From positions 134,812,756 through 134,876,755 of the forward strand of contig NC_134366.1 of the NCBI RefSeq assembly GCF_035582795.1: a stretch of 64,000 nucleotides of DNA, given 5' to 3'. Shown piece by piece: positions 14,992 to 29,029 of this stretch (its first letter is position 1; the number at the start of each line of letters is the position of its first letter). The notes under the pieces are model-generated. The model ran no database searches. It was given only the letters and a program-made list of their open reading frames with translations, and had not been told where the DNA came from. The translations under genes were made by a program, and so were the position numbers. Source of the stretch: Mycteria americana. Taxonomy: Eukaryota; Chordata; Aves; Ciconiiformes; Ciconiidae.

Positions 14992-15052
14992 CACCATAGG
15001 TATGACCACACGTGTCATAAATATGTCACCATAGGTATGACCACACGTGTGA
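14987..15052. repeat. 35-bp tandem repeat, about 1.9 copies
   Basis: The unit TATGTCACCATAGG followed by TATGACCACACGTGT and CATAAA starts at 14987 and again at 15022, and the two agree at nearly every base. Its first 11 bases also occur at 14958 inside the hairpin arm, so hairpin and tandem repeat probably share an origin. Confidence 0.92.
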
Positions 15053-18000
15053 CTATTTCTACTTTAAAATATACTAGAACAGGAAAATATCTAAAATCAT
15101 GCAGTAATGGGGATCCTGATTTTCTAGATGAATTGAAAGGTTGCATCTAGATGGAGTGGTGGGAACACACGGTGATTCTGGCCTCTTCAAAGTGACCACA
15201 AAGTGACCGTGATCCTGGATGGAGTTTGCACCTCCAGTTCCTTCCAGACCATGTGCTGGGCACTCCTTGACATGAAAACCAGGACTCAGGAGAGGGTAAG
15301 GGTCTCCTATGCACGTTGGTCTGATTTAGAGGTAGGGCTGGACCCCTGACTTCCACGGTCACCTGGGCCTTGGAAGTGTTTCATTTCACTAAGGGTAAGC
15401 AGAGTTGACCAAACATAGTATGTAATGCCTTCTCTGAAATACAGTATTTTCCCATAAGGTCACTGGCTACTTCAAGAATTCGTTCAGGTACTACAAAAAT
15501 GGTTACAGAATAATGACATTTCACCACCTCCTTTTGCCCTTTTCTCCACTGTGTTTCTTGTAGCAGATGCCAGCTCCAGAGAGGATACATGGATGTCAAA
15601 ATTGCAGGCACATTGTGTATTTGTTTCTTTTCCAGATACCATAGCCTAAATCATGCAGTTTAATCACTCTGAAGGGAAACAAAATAAGAACAATAAGATT
15701 CCAGATAGATTTAGGCAAAAAGAACCAGTTACTGGATTATAATAAAGCACACCATGTGCCTACTATTTCCCCCTGCATCATTAGCATAAGTGTGACCACA
15801 TCAGTGATTGTATTCTTGTATCTGTTCATTGTGCAGCACAGAAATCCATATTTTCATTTTATGAAAATACCTTTATTTGAACATTTAAATTCAATAGTGG
15901 TATATATACAACTGAAAAATCCAATATAGTGGTGTTTGGAAAAAAACAGCTTTCTAATAAACTGAACAGTTGTGATTTAGACTTTCTTGTGACAATTTCT
16001 ACATTGCAAAGTGATGCTTTTTTGGTTTTATTTCAGATAAAATATCAAAACAACTCCCTATGGTAATGTTGCCCCCAGCAAAACACCATGTTTTAAATCT
16101 TCCTGAAACAAATGAAGAAAGCCTAGAGCTGGCCACAGCCTGTGTCCCACTGAGCTGGTAGAGCCAGCAGAGAAGCACAGATGGTGGTGGGATCGCTGGG
16201 TATGTTACAGAACTGTAAACTGCAGGTGACTTCAGGGTGCTAGAAGGTAGATGGAAAGAAGAAAGACTAAATAACTCTTCAGTCCCCCTTGTGAAATACA
16301 TAATTGACTAGAGAGTGGTATATTCACTGTATTTCCCATTCCTCTCCTCAGACAAGGTCCGTATTAAACTCAACGGGTCCAAGAGCCATTTTCTGACCCT
16401 GAGAGCAAGTGCACAGGTCACATCTCTGTAGCTTGCCCTCCTTCTTCCACCCCAAAACCGAAACAAGGAAACTGCAGGGAATCTTCATCTGTGTATAAAT
16501 ATAGAGGAGTATCCCATGGTCTGTGTCACCTTGCAAAGCACTTGCATGGAGACTGCAGTTCTCATGGGCCAGAGCCATATGTGGCGGGGAGCATGCTGTT
16601 AAACATTACAGGTTATCATGGACACAGCTTGAGCCTGTGCCCGGGCCCTTTTTCATTTCCCAGTATAGACAAACCTATATGTCCCTGGCCAATTTAAGAG
16701 GGTGCTTCCAGTCAGGACAAAGGAAACCCTGCAAAAGCCAGCTCTGCCAGGGCGTTGTGCCTGCTAGGGGCTTGGTGAGAGGCGTAACCTTCAGGACAGT
16801 CCTCGGAGCTGGCAGCGAGACAGTGGCTCTTCAGGAGGCTTTGTGTGGAGCTGGAGGAAGTCTGACTGAAGGAAGGCTGACTTTGTTTTGAGGTTGTTAC
16901 ATATTTGTGCCAGAAAGATGAACATATGATACAAAACCTACAAAAAGCGAAGAAATGAGCCAGTTAAACATAATGCTACATGCTCTGAAATGCTCAGGAT
17001 GCTTTGTTATTCATATGAAGGTGGCTATTTATTTCTAAAAGAGGGCATTTTGGGAAAAGGGACATAGATTAGTAGGGTATTTCATGTTATGGGAAGTTAG
17101 CAGTTTACAGAGGAGCCAGCCATAACATTATTACCTTTTTGTTAATAATGGTTTCTTCTGGTCTGTTAGCAAAATTTGTTTGTACTTTTTCATTAATAAC
17201 TTAGTCAAGGAGTTAACAATAGGTAACCTTTTATCAAAGAGAAACAGGACTGCTGACAAAAAAGCTTATCTTCCATAGAAATTGAGAGAAGGAGGCTGAG
17301 GAAACAGATAAGGAATAAGGCAAGAAAAAAACAAATATATTTTTAAAAAAATCAGGTAAATGCATGTTATATATGTATTATTCCGGAGAACTCCTAGGTA
17401 ATAATGGCAATATCATATTAGGCTCAAAAAAGGAAATGATGTGCAGCTCTCCATAGCTGCACATGAACAGAGTGATCCTATGTTTCCAAGGGAAGCACAG
17501 ACATACTGTCTCAGATCTTATCACTCTTAGCAAACTGACTGATTTAATTTCAGGCCACACTGTACATCAGTTTAGTTAAACCAGAGCTAAGGTTTGCAAA
17601 GCACGCTTTGTTCTGTTTATCATGAGGTTTTGTAGACATAGCCCAAGTTGATATACAAGCCATTCAAGCCAAAATGAAAAAAAAAAAAAAGCGGAGCTGA
17701 GATTGAAACAAATATCCAAACAAGATTTAAATATTGCATTAAATTAGGACTGAGACACATGATTGACTTACAATGCATACCAGCTTACAGGCTACTACTA
17801 CAGCAGCCCACCTCAACAGCCGCTATAGCTCTGCCAATACACACTCCTTCTGCAACTCATGTATGTGCCTGAACTCTGAAACCGAGTTGGCAGAAACAAG
17901 CACCCATGTATAAGACCACCTGTCTTCAGGGCTGCAGCTCTTTGGGATGAGCTTTATTTCCCCCAGGGGCATAATGCATAGCAGTTAAGGCTGTTGAAAG

Positions 18001-19351
18001 ATTTCCTTTCCAACTTTCCTTTCCTGTTTTTTTGTTTGGTTTGGGTTTTTTTCCCTGTCTTGCTGTTGAAAGTGGAAGGTGAAGGGGAAAGGAAGGACAG
18101 AAGCAGGAAGAGGGAAGGAAGCCCGTCTTGTGTTTCCCAGAGTGAAGCAGCTGCAAGTCTTCTTGACCTTCATGTGGACTGTACAACAGAAAGACGAAAT
18201 TGCCCCCCCTCCATGCCCTTTCAATATTGTCAAGGTGGCAGTCCAATTAGTGCTATGTGCTAGGCATACCGAATGGCAGGGTTTTATTTAGTCACAAACA
18301 TCTTCATCTCTGCTGAATGAACAGCAACTAATTCAGACTTCCTCAGACTGCACAACCAGCTCCTATTAGCAGTAATTAGAGTGAAGTATGTGCATTGAGG
18401 GAAAACAGCTGTAAATGATGAAGAGATGGCAAGTCTCATCTCAATCTCTCCCAAATAGTTATCTTCACCTTGTAGCTTGAAGTATCTGCCCACAAAATGT
18501 CTTCAGAAGGGTTTGGACCTTGCCTTTGAGAGGGAAAAACTTAAAAGAAGTAATACAACTGCTGTTGCAGGACATTTAAACTGACTGGCTCTATTAGATC
18601 CAACAGAATCTTCAGAATATGTCATCATAAATAAACAAAAAAAGTTAAAAGCCCCTGTATAGCAGAAAATCCATTTTTGGAAGCTACAAAGTAGGATCAC
18701 AAGATTGATCTAAGTACTGAGACTGCATGACTTCAAAAGTAGTCAGAAACAGGATGGGGACTTAATTGTTTGGGGAACTTCTATAAGTCACGCTACAAAA
18801 GCTGTATTTCAGCTTCTTTACCACCTCTGTAAATGCAGGGTGCACGTTTAGGGGTCACATTTCTCTGAAGGGTGGTAGGGATTTCTTTCCTCAGAAATAT
18901 TTGAAAATGGGGCATGTTTGAAATTTTTACTTAGGAAATTTGGTCATGAATTGATAATAGCTCAGTAGTGTTTATTGAGATTTTCAAAGCAAAATGATGT
19001 CCTTCTTGTTTCTCACTTGGAATCAGCCCAAGCCCACAAAATTTGACAAGAAGGAAATATGAGATAAATCCCAAAATATGTTTCATTTTTGGCCATTGTA
19101 GTTGCAGTTCTCAGGAAGCTCTCAATTAGTAACTATTTTTTAAAGGCAACACCAGTAAAACACTACTAACATTTCTATTGTTATCATTAGAACTAGTCAA
19201 TGTTAGCCAAATAATAAAGAGGTTGAGTAGCCTTTACTACCTTTATGACAGTTATGACCCATGGTGTGACAGAAAACACAATATTTTCCTTTTTCTCTTT
19301 TCAGGGCACTAAAAAAATTGCTTATTCCATTACTCAAAACCCAAGGAAAAA
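15053..19351. other. No gene recognised
   Basis: Unique-looking sequence with a short A-run near 17676-17690. I see no repeat family, RNA gene or coding exon. Confidence 0.55.
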
Positions 19352-20063
19352 TTTCCACTGCTCTGCCAGGCAGAAAAGGACCTGGGCGTCTTGGTTGACA
19401 GCCACCTGAATATGAGCCAGCAGTGTGCCCAGGTGGCCAAGAAAGCCAATGGCATCCTGGCTTGTATCAAAAATAGTGTGGCCAGCAGGACTAGGGAAGT
19501 GATCGTGCCCCTGTACTCGGCACTGGTGAGGCCGCACCTCGAATACTGTGTTCAGTTTTGGGCCCCTCACTACAAGAGAGACATTGAGGTGCTGGAGCAT
19601 GTCCAGAGAAGGGCAACGAAGCTGGTGAAGGGTCTAGAGCAGAAGTCTTATGAGGAGCGGCTGAGGGAACTGGGGTTGTTTAGCCTGGAGAAAAGGAGGC
19701 TGAGGGGAGACCTTATTGCTCTCTACAACTACCTGAAAGGAGGTTGTAGAGAGGTGGGGGTCGGTCTCTTCTCCCAGGTAACAAGTGATAGGACAAGAGG
19801 AAATGGTCTCAAGTTGCGCCAGGGGAGGTTTAGACTGGATATGAGGAATTTTTTCTTCACTGAAAGGGTTATCAAGCATTGGAACAGGCTGCCCAGGGAA
19901 GTGGTTGAGTCACCATCCCTGGAGGTATTTAAAAGACGTTTGGATGAGGTGCTTAGAGACATGGTGTAGTGGTGGTCTTGGTAGTTTTAGGTTTACGGTT
20001 GGACTTGATGATCTTAAAGGTCTTTTCCAACCTATACGATTCTGTGATTCTGTGATTCTGTGA
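19352..20063 (+). mobile_element. CR1 LINE, 5'-truncated, with open ORF2 C-terminus
   Basis: This is the 3' part of a chicken-repeat-1 LINE. One open frame reads [12 protein letters not shown], then [54 protein letters not shown] and [20 protein letters not shown], ending at TAG 19967-19969. This is the region C-terminal to the reverse transcriptase active site in CR1 ORF2. It is followed by a short 3'UTR and the tail octamers (GATTCTGTGATTCTGTGATT region, ending 20063). The reverse transcriptase catalytic core and endonuclease are missing, as in most CR1 copies, so it cannot move by itself. The uninterrupted frame makes it the youngest-looking CR1 here. Confidence 0.93.
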
Positions 20064-23000
20064 GTAAAGATTTCTATTCAAGGCCAACATGTGGTGAGGA
20101 AGATAGCTAGGAACAGGAAAGATGCTGGAAGTTCCACAGAAGGATCCTCAAGATGCTTTCTTGTCGTCTCCATACCCTCATCCTCTTCTCAACCCCCAGC
20201 TCTTCTCAACTTACAATAAAATGGTTAGAAAGAGAGGACACTACATGATGGAGAATACTTAGCACATTGATAGCAAAGTTCTCTCTTTTACAACATTTTT
20301 ACTACAAGTTTCCTATTGGTCCTATTTATGACAATGTTATCTTACATGTCTGAAAGTAGGGGAAAAGTATTTCTTATACAAAAGGTCCATGATACCTTCA
20401 CAAATATAAATTTTAAAGAAGATACAAGTAAATATTTTTATTGGACTTTTTTCCAAATTGCTGCTTCCATTACCAAAATGATTATACAAAAATAGCAGCA
20501 TAAGCAAAACTTCCTTCTTCCTACAACAGGATTAGCTTATTTCACAAGGTCTCTCTAAAAAGCTGAAGAAACTTAATTCAAAAGTCAGCTTAACACTTAC
20601 CAGCTAAAAAAAAGTCACAGCTGTGGTTGTATTCCAACATAAGTTATGATGAGGATGAGGATGAGAATGATGATAAGGGCAAAGACAAGGATAAGGATAA
20701 TCCTGCCATCTAAGGTAAGGATGGAAGGATAAATCACCTTCTGGATATGCTAACTCAGAATTCATGCTTAGCTTTCAGTTGCTACCATTGCTTCGACAAA
20801 TCTCAGCCTAAATTTCTGGAAGTTGGTGTCAAAGGATGCACAGACATTTGATTTTACCCTTGAAGTGCATTTCACTTTAACCTTGGTTAGCCTTTCTGTG
20901 TGATCTTTGGAGAAAGGAGCCTCTATGTGCTCCCTCACCTTGGAGTCCACTAACAAGACAATCTGACTTAAATAGTTGCTGTATATTACCACTGAGATTC
21001 TTGTCCTGTTGAAGTAAGTGGTCATGTCCGTTAACATCCATAGGGCCAGGATTTTGGGCCCTATGGATTCCTAAACCTGTACAATGTCGCACCTTTGCGG
21101 GGTTAGCTCCTTCCTGAAACAAAGAGGTTCAGAGCCTGGTTCAGAGCCCATTTCTTGTGTGTCTCAAATAGAAGGGAACATAAACAGCCGTGCTGGGCAA
21201 CTGCAGCAAAAAGCGTGTGAACAGGTTTGAAAGGCACCTTCTTGCTTTGGGTAATCATGTAAAGTACTAGGATGTCCTGTAGTAAGCTAACAATAAAGCC
21301 TTTTATTGACATCCATTTTTACCCCAGTAATGGAGGAGGTAATTTATAGACAAAATTCTTGTTCACCTTACACCTGAATAACAGCACAAAGTTATATGAC
21401 AAAATAAGACTCAGGCCGGTTTTTTGAAAAAATGCTGGTCTTGTTCTTTGCTATTGCTCTCTTCTCCCAAGTACTGTAATTGAACAATCTTTATTTTTAC
21501 AAACGTGCTGTTTCACGCAAGCTCTTAGTGCTTGAGGATCAATGAGAGATGCTGGAAGGTGAAATTTAGACTGACAGAGGAAAAAAGGGCTTTTGCGGCA
21601 CATTCCATTATTTTTAAATAAATGACCTTAATGCATGCGTTAAGCAGGAGCTGGCCTTGAAGAATGGCAATGGTAAAAGCACTGCCAGCTGGACTGGAAC
21701 ATGGGTCCTTTGTTCCAAATATTACGTATTTATTCTGGATCTAAATGAATATAGGATTTTTTTCCACGCTTCTAATAATGAAGTGAATGCCTGCCCTCCC
21801 CCAGGGAACTGACACTGACCAAGAGGCAAGCGGTTGTGAGACAGTGCCTGCAGCAAAGCTTACAGCTGCTCCAGATCAAGCCGCACTGAAGAAAAGACTA
21901 TTAGGTCTCTGGGGATGCAGATAATAGACAAAAATGATAATGTATGTGGACAAAAGTAGAGGACAGTAGTGCTTTCTGGGATTAAGAAGCAGGCAAAAAA
22001 AATGGTTTTGTTATGCCCTGCAAAATGATTGCTGACTCTCGTTTTAGGATGACCCCTGACCCAAAGGAAAATAATGGATGGCCCATCTGCTTGATACACA
22101 GGAATCCTCGGGCACCATTTTGTCCTATTATGTCAAAACTGGTGCTAGAATTATGAATGTGTTACCATTTGTCTTTCCTTTGTTACATGAAACAAAGGTA
22201 CCAGATACTTAACAAAACTCTCCCCCCGCTTCCAAGGATCCTTCCCCCTGCACAGGGATGAAATAGGAGCAGGTCTTCCTCATGCAGTCCTACTTCTCAC
22301 TCTGTTTTCATTACAGAGGAAACCATCCATCTCAGCTCAGAGCAGACATTTCTTCAATGAACTATGGATGGCCTGAGAACTGCTAATAGGATATGGAGAC
22401 TTTCATTACTGTGCTGGTCATCTGAGCCTGGGCCAGCTGGGGAGATGCTGAAGGGCATTATTGTTTGTCAGCTATGTGAAATAGATGAGGGAATCTATTC
22501 TTCTGTCCACTTTGTAACACCAATAACATTTCCAGCTCTCTCAGCATCTGAGCAAATGATTTACGAGAATCTGGACTATTTCCCCCCAGCAACAGTACTG
22601 TTCAGGCTGAGGTTGAACCATGTTGAACAGGGAGGTTGTGCTGGTGTTCCTACGTTATGACTCTGTTGTGCTAGAAGGAAAATACGCAATTCCGTGCCCA
22701 TCAGCCCCGGAGCTTGCACGAGAAGCTGGAACCAAAACTGCAGAACTGAGACTTACATCCGGCATTTCTTTCACAAATTGGAGTAGGGCACCTACAATTC
22801 CCAGTGACTTCACTGATGCTCAAGAGGAAGAGGGTTGCTTAGTTTATCTTTATAGAAATGAAAAGAGGAACCTAGAAATAAGGAAACGCTACTCCTTGGA
22901 TCATACCATTCACCACAAGCAGGAAGTGGTTCTTGTATCTGGGTGATTTTCAGTGCATTTTGTTATTTCTTTCATCTAATGTGTGAAAGATCTTTCTCCT

Positions 23001-23935
23001 GGGCCTGATCCAGGACACAAGGAGGTAGCATTGCTCACAGAGAATAGCACAGTCATCTGCAGTTGCAGGCATAAAGTCACCATGCACATGGCCTGAAGTG
23101 TCCCTGTGTTTGTACTTTCTACACAACCTGTTCCTGTTGGCACTGTTGCTGGGAGCATTTATTCGAATAATCTCTTGCATGCAACTTCATCCCATCCTTT
23201 ACCCTGCAGTGAGCATGGGCAGATAGAAGTAAGTTGGCTCACAGCTGTGATACCAAGCCTTGTGAGTCTCCTCCTGGTTGCTCAAATGCACCCTCCAGTA
23301 TCATCCAGCACCCGCGAGGCAGCAGTCAAAGATTTCTCTCTAAGGAGAAAAAGAACCAGCATGGATTCAAAAGGCATGGCAGCAAGGCATAATCAAATCT
23401 GCCGAGTAACACAGAGGATTATTATTTCAATTCAGTTTTTTGTAATTGGGAGCAGACATTGCAGAACACCTTTGCATGATGCACACTGCTAAAATCATCA
23501 GCACTGAAATAATATCCCTCACTATTAAGGAGCTGCACTGGCTGTTGATGGGAAAGTGAAGACAGTGTAGGAATGCAGCTCCTGGGCTGAGCTCAGCTGG
23601 CACCCGTGGTGTTGTGTTGTACAATGTGAAAACAGCACCTCGTGACTGGCCCAGTGATCCTTGAGAACTGTTTGTAGATGACCTGAGAGAGAGATTAAGA
23701 GAGACAGAAAAAAACCCAAACAAATGGAGAACTTCAGGGAACAGTCCACCATAATTCCCACTATAAACCTGGGTAAGTATGCCTAGCTGTATCTGGGATA
23801 GCAGGTGACAACTCTCTAGGAAAATTTCACTCAGATAAATGTCCCTAGCTATGATGTCACTATATAATTACATTTATTTGATGAGGGGTGACAGCTAGAG
23901 AAATCTGACTCATTTGTAGGAGCTTCAGAACAAAG
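20064..23935. other. No gene recognised
   Basis: Apart from the GATGAG patch, nothing is recognisable. Two overlapping + frames at 22364-22946 have no known motif and are probably chance. Confidence 0.55.
20646..20700. repeat. (GATGAG)n purine-rich patch
   Basis: ATGATGAGGATGAGGATGAG followed by related GATAAGG/ACAAGGATAAGG words. No gene reading through it was recognised. Confidence 0.8.
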
Positions 23936-24170
23936 CTCAGTAATAACACCTTGCATTTACATAACATGTTTTCATGTCTGGAATACAGAATGCACTTAAT
24001 GATTTAGCAGCATCTTCTTTAGACAGGTTCATTTTGCAGGTGTGGGGAAGTTTAGATGCATAGAAGTTAAATAACTTGTCTGAATTCACACAGGAGTTCT
24101 GACTCAGAGCTGAGAATATAATTTAGCATAACCAAGGCCTCATCTTCTTTTTAACCACTAACCTACAATC
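23936..24170 (+). mobile_element. MIR-type SINE relic
   Basis: Matches the MIR pattern in order: AACACCTTGCATTTACATAA, then CATTTTGCAGGTGTGGGGAA, AGAAGTTAAATAACTTGTCT (the conserved core 'gttaagtaacttgcc'), TTCACACAGGAGTTCTGACT and a final TTTTTAACCACTAACCTACA. No target duplication is detectable, as expected for such an old element. Confidence 0.72.
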
Positions 24171-24616
24171 TGTTTTAGAATACTTTTTGCTTTTGGATTA
24201 AAAGATACAAACTCGATTCAACTTATGATACATAGCTAACTCGATTTCAATGCAAAATCCTCAGTGCCATTCAGTTGTTCAACTGCCTGAGAGACATTTC
24301 TGAAACTATTCCTGTCTTTCCAGTGATTTGTAGGAATATGAATCACAACCACTAAGAAGGCGTGACATGCATGCTGACATTTTAATACAACATTTCCCAG
24401 TAAATACCAAATCCTGTCCTCCAGATTTGTAAAACCGGAGACAAAAGCCGTGATGGCATTACAAAGCAGCAGTTCTTCTGTTGTAACATCTGCCCTTAGA
24501 CAGTAGCGCTTCTGCTCCCTTCTCTATTGGGCCACAAAAGGAGAGCTTTTCCCCGAGACCCAGCTGGCCCTGGCTTGACACTGGAAGCACAAGGATTCGT
24601 AGTTCCTATCACGTTG

Positions 24617-24960
24617 TCAGCTCAGGCTGAGCTGCAGATGCTGCTCTTTTCTGGAATTTACTAGGGTCCTTCCTTCAGTAGTATCCTGTGGCAATGAACT
24701 GCACAGGTTAATTGTAAATGGTAGAAAACGGAGTACTCGCACTATTTTATACCTGTTGCCCCTCAGTATGGATATTTCTTGTCTTTGTGGTAATCTAAAG
24801 GCCAAACCAGGATCAAACATCTGTTTTTCATGATAACTTTTGTTACTTTACATACTCATCACATTGCCTCTTTTAGTTGTAGCTTTTCCTTTTAAAATGT
24901 GCCTAGTCCTCCTCATAGCTTTAACCTTTGCATTGTCCTACCATAGACCTTTCAGCATTT
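24617..24960 (-). mobile_element. Antisense old L3/CR1-type LINE 3' segment
   Basis: Recognisable antisense blocks are GTATCCTGTGGCAATGAACT (minus-strand codons of the WNSLPQD-like segment), CTCATCACATTGCCTCTTTT and AATGTGCCTAGTCCTCCTCA. They match the blocks of the better-preserved relic at 44340-44950 in the same orientation. Family assignment is from memory of amniote LINE 3' ends. Confidence 0.5.
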
Positions 24961-26012
24961 ACTAGGTCCTTTCTGAGACAAAAGTGATCAATGGGGATGA
25001 TGATATTTACCATAAAGCTCTGTTCATCAATACTGTTCTAAAAACTGCCATTGACTTCAACAGGGCTTTGACATAAGTAACTGTGTATTCATTGAAACTG
25101 AATTTCTCTGCTTTCATCTTATCTGGTTATTTACTCTATATTTCCTTTTCTAGGGATTGTATAACCCTCTGCAACTGTCTTTGCTAATTTAAGTAATGAC
25201 TGATATTTGTTAAATTTCTCTTTCTGCATTTATTGGTTCCCATTCTCCAGATGTTTAGCAATGAACTCACAGAACTAATCTACAGAGCATCACAAATGAT
25301 CTCTGGATCAAAACTGGTTATTGATTCTTACTCATATGCTTTGCAACCTTTAAGCAAACATATATTTTGCCTTTCCAAAATGGTGGAAATCTTTGAACTT
25401 AGCATGTAGATGCCTTAAACATCAGCTAGTATTCAGCCAGCTCTATCCAATAGTACATAAATGTAAAACCAAGGAAAATTGTCAGTGCCTTTATGTGACA
25501 GCATGCATCTATTCTTCAATGTGTTCAAGATGCAAGATTCACTTACCCAAAAGTGGAAACCATTCTCATGTCTTTTAAAATATGATAATTATATTAACAA
25601 TCTTGGCACAGGGTACTTCCCGGGGATTAGTGGCTGACTGGGATAAGTGGCCTTTGCCTCAGGTATCAACTCTTCCTACTTCTCCACCAATTCACTGAAC
25701 CTGTCCTGCACCTCCTCTGTTATTGCTAAGTAGTAATGATTCTTTTAAATGTTAATATATATAACTACTCATTTAGAATGTACTAAAGTTATGACATGAA
25801 ACATGCTTCAATTACTGTTTCTAATAACCTCACCATAAAAGTGATCTTTCCATAATAATTAATGACTGAATAATTTCTATAATGAGAGATAAATGTTGGT
25901 GTGGTAACATAAAGTAATATGCCTTCCTTTTTCTTTTAACCTATAGACTCTGCAAATAACCAGTATGAGAAAATGGAACAGACGTCCTCATCTTTGAATT
26001 ACCATTCACTCC

Positions 26013-26058
26013 AATCAATCAAATTGATCAATCAAATCAATCAATCAAATCAATCAAC
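26013..26058. repeat. (AATC)n-type simple repeat
   Basis: AATCAATCAAATTGATCAAT followed by further CAAATCAATC units. A (TTTG)n-like patch follows at about 26123-26159. Confidence 0.9.
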
Positions 26059-29029
26059 CACAAGTGTAAAACTTGAACTATACAGAAAGGAACCAACCTG
26101 AAGTATTCAGGTTCCTCTTTTCTTGTTTGTTTGTGTTTGTTTTGTTTCATTTTGTTTTGAAATTATTGACATTATCCCAAAGAGCTTGCATAATGAAATC
26201 AAATTGATTTAATGCTTGCAAGAAATCAAGATTTTGTAAGCAGTTTTATCATAGATAAAAAGAAAACTGATCTCTTTCAACATAAGCAGATTAATGAATG
26301 CAAAGAAAAGTTGTCATTTAAACCCCACTTCTATATCCAGTTCTTCTTGTACCTTTGGTACAAGGTACTGTGACCTAAGGGGTTTGTGCCTTGTCCTGTG
26401 AAACGCAGTGTTCATAGCAGCCACTCTGAAACCCGGGGAGCAGAGAGTGTTCACTGCTGCTACAAGCAGTTGAGCAGTTCTTTGGAGCAGCCTCTGATAA
26501 ATAATTTCTTTTCCCACCTGACCCTGGCTATGAGGCCACCAGTAAAAACAAACTGTGTTGAATACATCCCAGCACAATGATATTTTAGCAGAGCACACCA
26601 GAACGTCTCTTACTGTAGCTGTTGAAAGAATGATAGTACTTTCTCTTTGGTTGTCATTCACAGTGAGTGAGGACTGACAAGCAGCATTCAGAGGATTGTA
26701 ATTTATCTCAGCTTAAATGTGTATGTAGTTTTCAGTGTCTCACTGATGCATGGTTTTGCATGCACTGCTATGCACATCCCTCCTCAGTGCTCTTCTGGGG
26801 GTTGTGCAAGTTTACACCATATTGAATGAGCAGCACCTCTGTATAATACGTGCCATACTGGCTGGTTATTTGACTATCATGAAATAGTTATAACTGTATA
26901 ATGATACAGTTGTGTTTATTTGTTATAGTCACTTTGGTGTTAACCCAAAGTGGCAGCGAGCTGCTCATACTGGAATTTACTGACAATGTTTAACATGGAA
27001 GAAAACTGAGAAGAATAGGCCTGGAGCAGTTAGTAGGGTGTTATCATGCTTACATGTTTAATATAAGGTAGAAATTTCTAGTCTGCTTCCTGTCAGACTT
27101 AACTTGTGAAAGCTGTCAGAACTCATTAAGTTTGATTTTTCTTGTATTTAAGACAGAGGTAGAGGCATCCAAAATTTCATAAATGTGTTTCATCTAATCA
27201 TTCAAGCTCTTTATTTCTGTAGCTATTGTGCACGCCTTACCTTCATGGCTTCTTCTAAGGTTGAACATTCTGAATTACACATCAGTTACTACCTCACGCC
27301 GACAGCTAGGTTTGGTCAACCCAGTATTTGCCAACACAGTCATCTGAAATCCTTTCAACAAAGATACGCTGCAGATAGAGGCAGATGCAGCTGCTCTTTA
27401 GCTGCTGCGAATAAGGATGTTGGACAGGCATCAGGTGGGGAATGGCGCATTAACGTGCAGTGTTTTCTGTCTTTAACAAAGCCAAGCCTTTTGTGGCAGA
27501 CGGAAAGGGAACAAAGTATTTCTTCTTTGTCCAATCCATTTACGCATTGTGCGTTGACAATGTCAGGAAAGTAGTGGGATAAAGCGCATATTTTTGTAAC
27601 AGAGGGAAGCAGTCCTGAGCAGGCTGGTTATCTGATCCAATTTTTTGCTCTGTTCATGTCCTACAGCTCATTTGATCGGATGACACTGCACTAACTGGTG
27701 CTCTAGCAGTTTGTAATGGTACCTTGCAGGAGATTTTTGATTTTCTGAGCTGAAAGCTTATCACCTTGTTTAATTTCAGAACCTGCTGTTACCTTTGTGA
27801 ATACACTGCCAGTTTCTCCTCACATATTTTTCCATGCTCTTAAGAAAAAAGTATATGGAGTTATGTTCTTCTAGGAATAGATCCAGAGGCTATATCAGCA
27901 CATCCCTGCTTGTCCTTCTCTACACTGGATCTTAAGAGGCCTTAAAGGGTGTATCTTAATCAAATGATTCCCTAGACATTTGAGAAATGCATGGTTTGGC
28001 CATTGTTTTTAAAGTGAGTTGTGGGGGTGCATTGCTGAGCAGTCCCCATCTGAAGTCTCATGTTACTTCCATTCAGACTTCCAAAAAAAGGCAGTGCCTC
28101 CAGAGTGACCACCCATCTTTCAAAAACATCACCAGCTCTTAAGGGCCAGTAAAATCTACAGCTGACTTCTGGTCTCCACTTTGGAAGTCTTTTTCCTAAA
28201 TAAGCTGCATTGTTCGCATGAATTTATAAGATTTATAAGAATCTTGCATTTCTGCCATTTCTAAGTGTGTTCTCAACCTTAAACCACTGCCTGCCATTTG
28301 GTTTGAAGATTTCTGTTCTACCAAAAATGGGCCTGGAGTTCAGCAGTCAGGCTGGTAGGAAAAGCAATCCAGCAAAAGCAGCTGAATCAGACCTAACTAT
28401 GGGTTATGTTTAGCTGCTGTAACAGATGCTATAGCAATAAAGTAAAATAATCCTGAAGCAAGATTCCAGCTCTCTTGACACATAAACAAAAGGCTTGTTT
28501 GATAAATACAGGTAGGAGATTCAAATACACATAAGTGCAAGCAGAGTGTTGTCAGTGCAAAGAGACACTGCTGAGCTGAGCTGAGCTGAATAGCAGCCTT
28601 CTGTAATAACCTGCACAGCTCTTCCCTAATTTTTCATCTCCTTTCCTGTGTAGAATAGGAAGGCGTATGTTATTGTTATAGGTTTTTTATTCTTTGCTAT
28701 ACTTTTCTCAAGGCCAGACAGAAAGTGCAGATCCATTCAAAGAGATGTCTCCTAGAGACATGGACAGGTAACAACGCATCACATCGTAAGAGGAAGCCTT
28801 ATTCTCAGGGCGTAAAGTTTTAGTCAAGATGTAGCATAGCATTAAATCAGTGCCCTGAGATACCCAGCACAGGGCCTTTATCAACCAATGAACCTCTTTT
28901 TTAAAAAAAATAGGAAAAAAAGAGAAATTTCTAGGTTTTTTTTTTACTGCGGTCATTTAAAAGATGTAGTTTTCTTTCAAAGTTTTTATTATATATTGCT
29001 GTGTGTTGCTTCGAATGAACTCCATTGTT

